Origin: a virus
IMG/VR virus record: IMGVR_UViG_3300008267_000369
Coordinates: 1 to 24,157 of that record
Length of the DNA stretch: 24,157 nucleotides
Reading direction: 5' to 3' (one strand)
The translations under genes were made by a program, and so were the position numbers. The number at the start of each line of letters is the position of its first letter. Position 1 is the stretch's first letter. Shown here piece after piece: positions 8,031 to 15,396 of the stretch. Under the pieces are notes generated by a model. It was not told the DNA's origin, ran no database searches, and saw only the letters and a list, made by a program, of their open reading frames with translations.

Positions 8031-11000
8031 TTAACCTTTTATTACAATTGAACAACCAACACTATCCGATACTGAAATACTTACTGATGAAGGTGAAGGA
8101 CATGATTGACCATTACCAGCTTGGTAAGTAGTGTTTAATAAATATGGTGATGCTGGTGTTATCGTACCAATACCACCGTTAGCTGATATTTTATATTCAC
8201 AATACTTAATGTTATTAATCACTGTACTAGTTCTGGTGATAGAACCGTTTAATTCAACAGCTGGTACTGTTATGTTAAATTCTTTACTTGTCTCACAACC
8301 AACTTTATCAGTTAACGTTAAATTTACTTTAACATTAGTACCAGTAAATGTCGGAGATAAATTTTCAATAAAACTATATGTTAACCCACCAGCAAACGAT
8401 GCTAATTGAGCAATATTACTTATAGTCAAAGTTTTTTCAGCCCCATTATTTATTTTATATTTTAATATATATGGGAATCTTTTAGTGTATAAAAGTCCAG
8501 CATCAAGATGTGAAATACCAAAGTTAACAGTAACTGTTTGTCTGCTACATTGTTGTAAATTACTTCTATCTTTTATTTCTAACGCTACATTAGGTAGTTC
8601 AATTTCACTTTTATTTATATTTACCCATGTGCTAATTTCTTGAATACATCTTAATTTAGGGTCACCATTAAATTGGTCATTAGCTAAATAAACAGTCATT
8701 TTAGTATTACTAGCTAATGCAGAACTTGGCAAGTCAAAATATGTTTGTTGATTGGCAACATAAGGTTTAATTATCACATTGTCTTTACCACCAATTGAAT
8801 AAACAATGTAAACATTGTTATTTATCACACCACTAGCTATATCTATTGGTATTACATATTTATTTGGGTCACATTGTTTTGCTAATAATGCTGCTGATGG
8901 TTTTGTTGCTTTTAATTCTGGTGTTAAATGTTTAATTATCGCTGAAGTATTTGATGAAGACTTAAAAGCGTCTGTTACAGTTATATTATATTGACCAGCA
9001 AATAATTCAACAAATGTTGTATTAGAACCATCTGTACTTGTTATTGAATTTGAGTAACCTTTTGGTCCAGTAACGGTTATTGTGTAAGGTAATTTTCCAC
9101 CACTAACAATAACAGCGATACCTTCACTAGTTGATGTTTTACCACCAAAACATTGTATGTCAACATGTTTTTCAGTTATTACTAATGGAGTTGGACCAGT
9201 AACTTTTAAATCTTTAATTTCAACAGTAGTGTTACAAGAATCTTTAATCACTAATCTATAACCGCTACCTTTATTATCAGATAATAAATTTTTAATTTCA
9301 AAAGGTATTTGAGTCACAGCAACAGAACCAGTAGTTATTGATTTATTATCACTGTTGAATAGTTCGTAAGTATATCCACCACAACCACCATTAACACCAG
9401 TTATTAATATAATACCGTCACCAACTGTTGCATTTGTTGCATTTTTACTAACACTTGCAGACGCTGATAATTTAGGCGGTCCAGCAATTGTTGTTGATTG
9501 TTTAGTTGTGTTACCATTTTTATCAATTACTGTTATTATATAAGTACCAACACTTAAATTTGGGATTGAAATACTGGTATTACTAGCATTAATAGTTCCT
9601 TTTTTACTATAACCATTTGGTCCGCTTATTGAGTAACTATATGGTGCTGTTCCAAATTGTACACTAAAGATTATTGAACCAGTTGGGTTAGTAATTGACG
9701 CACCAACAGAAGCAGCTTTAATTGATAAGGTATCTGTGGTTATTATAGGACAAATACCAAAATACCTTTGATTTAATTTTTCAATAGCCGTAGCACCAGG
9801 TTTTGTACCAAAATAGAAAAAATATGAATGTTGTGGTTGTGAAAACACATTTTTACCACCATAACCTCTAAAATTAGCATATTCTAAACCGTTTTGAGTT
9901 TTACTATTGTAATCATACGTTGGTACATTTTGTGTATTAAAATTAGTATTGTATGGTGTTGAAGGAAATTTATATCTTGGTGCAGATGGACTAAGATATG
10001 TTAAATCTTTATTTAATGAATAAAAAATATCTCTAAAAAACACACCAGTGTCATCATCAATATCCCTATAGTCTAAATAACCGTTAGGTCTAACTGTTAC
10101 TCCGTTAACTGTAATAGCATCGTCTGTAGTTGCACCGAATTCACAAATATGTCTTACATTCAAACACTGTTTATAATCCATTGTAATACCTAAACAATTT
10201 ATTGAAAAGAAAAGACCTGGGATTTTATCACTTAGTTCTACCATACCAGTTGTTAAGACACTACTTTTATCGTTAGGGTCTTCAAATTCAACTGTTGTAG
10301 ATGGTAATTTATATGTTGTTGTTTGTAGTAATTTATATATACTAGGCATACCTTGCCAGTCGCATGATTCTGTTGAACCTAATAAAATTATATCAGTCGC
10401 AAATAATTTATATTTAGTGTCATGCATTGATGCTGCATAATATAGAACATCTTCAACTTTAGTTTCTTTAAAGAAAACTTCAACATTTTTTAGTACACCG
10501 TCTTTTATACCACCACTATCAAATGTTTTATCTTCTGAACCATTTAACCCAATAACATTTGGGTCTCCATCATAACAAGAGTCTAACAAATAATTGGTAA
10601 AACATGGGTTATCTGGTCCGTTTTCTTTGTCAGTATCTACACCGCTATAACCTTCTGAACCTAGGAAATCTTCACAATCATATTCACAAAATCTTGTTCT
10701 TCCATTTCTTTTTTTCTTATATTGAATTAAAAATGCGTATAATGTACCATTAACCCAATCGTTATAAAAATCAAACCTAAAAACATTTAATGCTTCGGCT
10801 AAAGCTGCTTGTAAACAATCATCAGCACCAGCTAAAGGGTCAAATTCATCATTAACTCCATCACCTGGGTAAAAAACTGTTTTACTTCCATCGTATTTTT
10901 TTTTCAGTTTTGATAAACTCATACCAAAATCTAATGATTTTTTATAACAGCCTGGGGCAAAGATATTACCATCAGTAGATGGACATTCTATTGATAAACA

Positions 11001-12617
11001 AGGAGCGTAAGGTAAAATTTCAAAACAGTCACAACATGTTCCCTTAGCAATACAAAAGTCACACTTATTAACATCTAAAAGCCAGCTTGGGAATGCACCT
11101 AATAGTGCACCAATACCATATATTATACTACAAATAATACCTAAAATACCATTAAGTAATAATATAACAAAGTTTATAATAGGTATTAATACCGCATTTA
11201 TTGCCACTAATATAAATAACATTATCGTTAATAATGTACATAGAAACGAATATAGTGGGTCGCCAGATGAATCTACTCTATTATAAGGGAAAGGATTTTT
11301 ATCTCCAGTACATGCGTTAACATCTTTAACACCGACAAAATTTCTAACGTTAAGACTACTTGCTTGAAATCTAGAAATAAACGAACTTACAGTGTAGATT
11401 TTGTTCCAATATAATGACCTAAAACTAGTTGGTTTTGTGTTTGACCCAAATTCATAGTCAATTTCACTCTGATTACTAGGGTTATTAGGTACTAAAAAAT
11501 TTGCTCTAGTTCTTTTATCTAAATCACCAGCTTGGTTCATACCTATTCTAAACCTAACATTAGCTCTAGTTGCTATACCTATACTAGGGTTATCAGAAGG
11601 TACCAACTGACCAAATTCATCAGTTACCACGTAATCTAAATTCATAGGTAATTGATACGCCCATGTACCATCTTCATCGATTAATTCACCTCCATCAACA
11701 TCAAATCTTTCAATATTACCGTCTGGTGTTTCTCGAATCATTTCAATTTTTCCAGATGTTGTTATTTGTTCACATAACGAACCCATAACTCTTCTAGGTC
11801 TACACCAGTTACTAACACCATCAGTATCAGAATCGCCAAAAATAGAACCAATAAAGATTGCATTTGATTTGATGTTTAAGTTCATGTCTAAATCAACTCT
11901 AGTAATACCAATTTCACATGTTTCAGTATCGCCCCAGAATGGTTGTACGTTAACACTTGTATTTAATGATTTAACTTGAACTAAACTATCTAAGTTTTTA
12001 CTATATTTAAATTTTTGTGCTGAATCAAAGAATTTTTCTGGTGTTCCAGCAGCAATTAAATCATAAGGTTTTTGAGAAGCCATACCAATATCTGAAATAT
12101 CTATATCGGCATGTATAGTGTGTGTACCAACTGGTACGCCAAATAACATAAAATCCCCAGAAGCATTTGTAGTTGCAGTGAATTTATAATATTTTGTAAA
12201 AATATATTCTAATTCTGGATTATCTAAAATTTCTCGTTTACTAGGCATAGTGCCTATTGGCGTAAAACAAGGGTTATTTTTCTCATTATTTTTAGGGAAA
12301 AGATTGTATCTAATACCATCTAAATCTCTATCTGTCACTATTTCATAAGGGTATAATGATTTAATTAGTGGGTTCTCTTTGTCTTCATCATCAATAGGTA
12401 TAAAAATACTTACTTTAGCATTTGGAACACCAAAACCATTATTAACTATAACTCGACCAATTACAACACCGTAATCAGAACAAAAATTTCTATAAGCTTC
12501 TTCTTGTGAAATTTTTAAACTAAGTGTTTCTAAATAATCAAACTCTTGGTCTATTTTTACTTTTAAATAGTTATCACCACCGTTAGGTGTTGTTCTTATT
12601 CTAATAGTTTTTGACAT
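8031..12617 (-). CDS. Giant multidomain tail/baseplate protein with transmembrane segment and SprB-like repeats
   Basis: The protein has 1528 residues. Residues about 51-177 look like a carboxypeptidase-regulatory-type beta-sandwich (GRVIVNNGFGVPNAKVSIFI … ASGDFMLFGVPVGTHTI) with a long insertion between its strands. Residues 456-511 form an unbroken hydrophobic stretch long enough for two membrane helices, followed at once by a Cys cluster (519-545: C519, C522, C528, C529, C531, C540, C545, then C557). Residues about 960-1235 hold three roughly 90-residue repeats of SprB/Ig-like type, with PY(S/T), GP-GYS and G-Y-ITVxD signatures. The C-terminal 290 residues are further beta-rich modules. 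It lies between a small membrane protein and baseplate-type genes. It is likely a tail or adsorption protein that contacts the host surface; the exact role is unknown. The membrane segment is very unusual for a tail protein. Confidence 0.85.
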   Translation of the reverse strand: MSKTIRIRTTPNGGDNYLKVKIDQEFDYLETLSLKISQEEAYRNFCSDYGVVIGRVIVNNGFGVPNAKVSIFIPIDDEDKENPLIKSLYPYEIVTDRDLDGIRYNLFPKNNEKNNPCFTPIGTMPSKREILDNPELEYIFTKYYKFTATTNASGDFMLFGVPVGTHTIHADIDISDIGMASQKPYDLIAAGTPEKFFDSAQKFKYSKNLDSLVQVKSLNTSVNVQPFWGDTETCEIGITRVDLDMNLNIKSNAIFIGSIFGDSDTDGVSNWCRPRRVMGSLCEQITTSGKIEMIRETPDGNIERFDVDGGELIDEDGTWAYQLPMNLDYVVTDEFGQLVPSDNPSIGIATRANVRFRIGMNQAGDLDKRTRANFLVPNNPSNQSEIDYEFGSNTKPTSFRSLYWNKIYTVSSFISRFQASSLNVRNFVGVKDVNACTGDKNPFPYNRVDSSGDPLYSFLCTLLTIMLFILVAINAVLIPIINFVILLLNGILGIICSIIYGIGALLGAFPSWLLDVNKCDFCIAKGTCCDCFEILPYAPCLSIECPSTDGNIFAPGCYKKSLDFGMSLSKLKKKYDGSKTVFYPGDGVNDEFDPLAGADDCLQAALAEALNVFRFDFYNDWVNGTLYAFLIQYKKKRNGRTRFCEYDCEDFLGSEGYSGVDTDKENGPDNPCFTNYLLDSCYDGDPNVIGLNGSEDKTFDSGGIKDGVLKNVEVFFKETKVEDVLYYAASMHDTKYKLFATDIILLGSTESCDWQGMPSIYKLLQTTTYKLPSTTVEFEDPNDKSSVLTTGMVELSDKIPGLFFSINCLGITMDYKQCLNVRHICEFGATTDDAITVNGVTVRPNGYLDYRDIDDDTGVFFRDIFYSLNKDLTYLSPSAPRYKFPSTPYNTNFNTQNVPTYDYNSKTQNGLEYANFRGYGGKNVFSQPQHSYFFYFGTKPGATAIEKLNQRYFGICPIITTDTLSIKAASVGASITNPTGSIIFSVQFGTAPYSYSISGPNGYSKKGTINASNTSISIPNLSVGTYIITVIDKNGNTTKQSTTIAGPPKLSASASVSKNATNATVGDGIILITGVNGGCGGYTYELFNSDNKSITTGSVAVTQIPFEIKNLLSDNKGSGYRLVIKDSCNTTVEIKDLKVTGPTPLVITEKHVDIQCFGGKTSTSEGIAVIVSGGKLPYTITVTGPKGYSNSITSTDGSNTTFVELFAGQYNITVTDAFKSSSNTSAIIKHLTPELKATKPSAALLAKQCDPNKYVIPIDIASGVINNNVYIVYSIGGKDNVIIKPYVANQQTYFDLPSSALASNTKMTVYLANDQFNGDPKLRCIQEISTWVNINKSEIELPNVALEIKDRSNLQQCSRQTVTVNFGISHLDAGLLYTKRFPYILKYKINNGAEKTLTISNIAQLASFAGGLTYSFIENLSPTFTGTNVKVNLTLTDKVGCETSKEFNITVPAVELNGSITRTSTVINNIKYCEYKISANGGIGTITPASPYLLNTTYQAGNGQSCPSPSSVSISVSDSVGCSIVIKG
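8913..9740 (-). repeat. Three SprB-like protein repeats within the 1528-residue gene
   Basis: Residues about 960-1235 of the giant tail protein contain three related modules. Repeat 1 carries GTAPYSYSISGPNGYS and VGTYIITVIDKNGN. Repeat 3 carries GGKLPYTITVTGPKGYS and AGQYNITVTDAFKS, preceded by the VDIQCFGG opening typical of SprB repeats. Repeat 2 (GGCGGYTYELFNSD … GYRLVIKDSCNTT) is more divergent. The repeats are recognisable at protein level only and their DNA has diverged, so they are not a recent duplication. Confidence 0.7.
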
Positions 12618-12625
12618 ATATAACT

Positions 12626-13009
12626 TTATTCAATCGTAGATTTTATTTTGTTAACTGGGTACAAGTATTTGTTTTCAGCTTCTTCAAAATCTTTATATTC
12701 TTTTTCTTCTTTTTCCTTCTCTTCTAGTTCTCTTATTTTTTTCCATCTAGTTAATGTTTTTGTTAGACTTAGTACATTAACTTTTTTATTTAAAACTAAT
12801 GTTTTAAATAAAAACCAAATAGCAAATATATTAATTATCGGAATCAATAATAATGAAAGTATAAAACCAAAAGTTCTAACACTGTAATAAGTTACCTTAT
12901 ATGGTAAACTTAAATTTTTTACTTCTTCATCATGGTTAATATCATTACCATTTAATTCATCTTGCTTGTTAAGCATGTTGTTTTTGTCATTTTTACAATT
13001 ACATCCCAT
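12626..13009 (-). CDS. Small membrane protein with MGCNCK start and charged C-terminal helix
   Basis: A 127-residue protein between gp6 and the giant tail protein, ending 8 bases before the latter's start. It begins MGCNCKNDKNN, with two Cys at positions 3 and 5 but no signal peptide. Residues about 47-68 (…FILSLLLIPIINIFAIWFLF) are one clear membrane helix. The C-terminal half is strongly charged (KKIRELEEKEKEEKEYKDFEE) and should form a coiled coil. The hydrophobic core shares LIPIIN with the membrane segment of the 1528-residue neighbour. I do not recognise a named family. It could be a chaperone for that neighbour, an inner-membrane factor in baseplate assembly, or a lysis or superinfection factor; context favours the first two. 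Confidence 0.8.
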   Translation of the reverse strand: MGCNCKNDKNNMLNKQDELNGNDINHDEEVKNLSLPYKVTYYSVRTFGFILSLLLIPIINIFAIWFLFKTLVLNKKVNVLSLTKTLTRWKKIRELEEKEKEEKEYKDFEEAENKYLYPVNKIKSTIE

Positions 13010-13076
13010 TTTTTCTATTTTTTAAAACTTATTATTTGAAATTAAAAATATCATTTTTTTTAATATAAGTAAACAA

Positions 13077-14888
13077 TTATTTAACCCTTACTCTAATATC
13101 TGTTGTGTATTTAATTTCAAACATTGAAGTAGGTTCACCAAACAATGTGTAATCCGCACTTACATCAATTAATCTTGTTTCTTCATCCAAATAAGGCTGC
13201 GAAATTTCATTTAAACTATATTTGTTTTCACCAACTTTATTATAAACTGAAATGTTTGTTACGTTTAACACACCCCCAATATTGTTTATAACTTCAATCA
13301 ATGGTGACAAATAAATGTTATCACCCATATCAAATTTATTTATATCCATATATTCTTTAGTTTTATTAATAATTTCGGATATAATTTGTGATTGTGGTAT
13401 TTTATTTTCAATCATAACATCATAATCGATTGCTAAATTAATAATCCTACCATCTTTTATATGAACATAATCATTTAACATTCTGTAGTCAGCTAAATAA
13501 TTAGATATATTTTCTTTTAATGTAGTATTTGATTCGTTAGATAGTCTACCATTTCTGTCTAATGTTAAAATATAAACAGCTATTTTATTTCTATCTTCAA
13601 AAATACCATTTCTAAATGGAGTACCAAAATTACCTGGCATTTGTGCGACTCTAGTTTGATAATCTTTTATCGTTACAGCTCTATTTTGTGAAGCAAAGTT
13701 ATATTTAACCATGTATCTTATCTCTTCAACTGTAGGTGCGTCTTTACCACCGACAGCTGGTAAAAAATTGTTTACTTTTAATGTCTTTTTAACGCTTTGA
13801 TTAATTGCAGCAGAAGGGCCATTAATTACCATGTCTAAAACACCTAAATTTGTAATTGTGTTTGGACCTACGTTAGTATCACTACCACCACCTACACGAT
13901 ATTTAATAAATAATGTTGTGTTTGCTGTATGTACTTCACCTAATGACATGTTGTTTATAAAGTTTCCTATTTGATTAACTAAAGTAGGGTCAACATTGAA
14001 ATCACATAAACTGCTTATATTTTGTGAACCAGCACCAAAAGTTATTTTTGTAAAACCTAAATCAGTATATTCTTTAATAAATTTTTTACTTGTAGACATC
14101 CATTTACCTGGCGTAACTGTAGAATTTAGACTAACTCTATTATTATCAACAACAAATACTTTATCTTCAGATAATGAAGACATTTCATACCATCTAATAT
14201 TACTGTTGTTGAATTGTGAATTTGTTGGTTGACCTTGTAAATTTGTACCTGGTAGTGTAATACATGATAATATTTCGGTAACGTTATTGTCTGGTAATAT
14301 AATTTCTAAAAAAGGAATTACATCTTGTGTTGTTAAAACTCTTTTAAATATTTTTGTAGCTCCATTAACTACCATTTCTCTTTTTGTTAACGTATAATTT
14401 AATACAGTACCGTTAGCATTAATATTAGGTAAAACGATTCTATTAGGGATACCATTTTTATTAAATGGACTAGAAAAATCTACATCATTAACTAATTCAA
14501 ATACTTTACCAGCACCATTAAATTGTGAACCAGCTCTAAGTAATGGAGCGTATGATACATCAAAAGTATCACCAAAAACTGGTATTGTAACACTTATATC
14601 TACAATTGTTGCACTGGAACGCTTATTAGGTATGTTTAACCCAAATGTTCTAGCTAATGATAACAATGAATGTCTTTCTTGTGCGTAATCTATTTGTGTT
14701 TCAGCAAACATTCTGTCTGTATTATGAGATAACATATCACCAACAGCAGCATTTAAATCTATAAGCATCTGACCAACAGAAGCATCATTAAAATCGCTAA
14801 ATATTTCTGGATAATATTTTTTCACATAATTAACTAGGTCAGTTCTAATATCGGCAAAGTTCCTAGAGTCGTAATTTACATTTGGCAT
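13077..14888 (-). CDS. 6: Baseplate wedge protein gp6 (baseplate J family)
   Basis: A 603-residue protein (T4 gp6 is 660) forming the iris-like ring of contractile-tail baseplates, where gp6 dimers join the wedges. The N-terminus has the usual pattern of this family: a DLVNYVKKYYPEIFSDF helix, then DASVGQMLIDLNAAVGDML and QERHSLLSLARTFGL. The C-terminus (…GDNIYLSPLIEVINNIGGVLNVTNISVYN) matches the conserved closing alpha/beta domain of J-like proteins. It starts 4 bases after the gp25 stop, reproducing the gp25-gpJ neighbourhood common in phages and contractile injection systems. The start at ATG 14888 is firm, being the first ATG after the upstream stop. No truncation or frameshift is visible. 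Confidence 0.92.
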   Translation of the reverse strand: MPNVNYDSRNFADIRTDLVNYVKKYYPEIFSDFNDASVGQMLIDLNAAVGDMLSHNTDRMFAETQIDYAQERHSLLSLARTFGLNIPNKRSSATIVDISVTIPVFGDTFDVSYAPLLRAGSQFNGAGKVFELVNDVDFSSPFNKNGIPNRIVLPNINANGTVLNYTLTKREMVVNGATKIFKRVLTTQDVIPFLEIILPDNNVTEILSCITLPGTNLQGQPTNSQFNNSNIRWYEMSSLSEDKVFVVDNNRVSLNSTVTPGKWMSTSKKFIKEYTDLGFTKITFGAGSQNISSLCDFNVDPTLVNQIGNFINNMSLGEVHTANTTLFIKYRVGGGSDTNVGPNTITNLGVLDMVINGPSAAINQSVKKTLKVNNFLPAVGGKDAPTVEEIRYMVKYNFASQNRAVTIKDYQTRVAQMPGNFGTPFRNGIFEDRNKIAVYILTLDRNGRLSNESNTTLKENISNYLADYRMLNDYVHIKDGRIINLAIDYDVMIENKIPQSQIISEIINKTKEYMDINKFDMGDNIYLSPLIEVINNIGGVLNVTNISVYNKVGENKYSLNEISQPYLDEETRLIDVSADYTLFGEPTSMFEIKYTTDIRVRVK

Positions 14889-14892
14889 AAAA

Positions 14893-15273
14893 TTATAATT
14901 TAATTACTATTATATCGGTTGTTTCAAAAACACCTTCGGTTATTACATATTGCATTGTTACAACAGCAGCATAATCACTTTCATCTGACGGTTCAATTTT
15001 TAAATCAGTAAAAGTTAATTTTGGCATGAATTTTTTTGTGACTGTTCTTATTTCTTCTAAAATACCAGCGTAAGTTAATTCATCATTTGGTTCAAATATA
15101 AATTTTAATAGATTTGTACCAAAATCTGGCATATATAGTCTTTGACCTCTTTGAGTTAATATCAAATGTAATAAATCAGATTTTAACGCTTGATTTGGGT
15201 CTACATTCAAATCTAAGAAAAAACCTTTCTTACTATCTTTGAATGGATATGTTATGTTTATAGCTTGAGCCAT
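14893..15273 (-). CDS. 25: Baseplate wedge protein gp25 (GPW/gp25 family)
   Basis: A 126-residue protein (T4 gp25 is 132) with the family core at residues 34-62 (…LLHLILTQRGQRLYMPDFGT…LLKFIFEP). The helix, the TxxGeR turn, the p-FGt motif and the closing FEP are in the expected order. In T4 this lysozyme-like-fold protein nucleates sheath polymerisation from the baseplate and binds gp6 and gp53. It is the first gene of the late block, lying downstream of a TATAAATA element and followed after 4 bases by gp6. There is no Shine-Dalgarno; the leader before ATG 15273 is A-rich. Confidence 0.93.
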   Translation of the reverse strand: MAQAINITYPFKDSKKGFFLDLNVDPNQALKSDLLHLILTQRGQRLYMPDFGTNLLKFIFEPNDELTYAGILEEIRTVTKKFMPKLTFTDLKIEPSDESDYAAVVTMQYVITEGVFETTDIIVIKL

Positions 15274-15294
15274 CTTTGTGTATTTTTAATGCAT

Positions 15295-15302
15295 TATTTA
15301 TA
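15295..15302 (-). promoter_or_regulatory. Candidate T4-type late promoter (TATAAATA) before gp25
   Basis: Read on the minus strand, bases 15302-15295 are TATAAATA, identical to the T4 late promoter element read by the gp55 sigma-like factor. It ends 21 bases upstream of the gp25 ATG and lies in the gap that separates the nrdA terminator from the structural operon, where a late start is expected. The octamer is AT-only, so several chance copies are expected in a sequence this AT-rich; position, not the match alone, is the argument. Confidence 0.45.
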
Positions 15303-15347
15303 GATAAATATAATAACTAAAAATTTTTATAAGTAAATATGGTAAAT

Positions 15348-15378
15348 AAAAAAAAGGGACCTATTAAGTCCCTTTTTT
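15348..15378 (-). terminator. Bidirectional intrinsic terminator after nrdA
   Basis: A 5-bp GC-rich stem (GGGAC 15356-15360 with GTCCC 15368-15372) has a 7-base loop and is flanked by eight A on the left and six T on the right, so the flanks can pair and either strand gives a hairpin followed by U. On the minus strand it lies 19 bases after the nrdA stop and separates the nucleotide-metabolism genes from the late block. The loop reads TTAATAG in transcript sense. Confidence 0.85.
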
Positions 15379-15396
15379 AATTATTTTTCATAACCT

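Noticed and set aside
8029-8055. Upstream ATG for the 601-residue gene
   Set aside because: It would overlap the preceding gene by 25 bases; the ATG at 8028, two bases after the stop, fits the spacing of the operon better, though the longer form is not excluded.
13010-13076. 67-base gap before the 127-residue membrane protein
   Set aside because: Very AT-rich, but I found no convincing promoter pair, hairpin or short gene in it.
13337-13344. Second TATAAATA (minus strand) inside gp6
   Set aside because: It lies deep inside a coding region with no nearby gene start; AT-rich sequence makes chance copies of this octamer likely.
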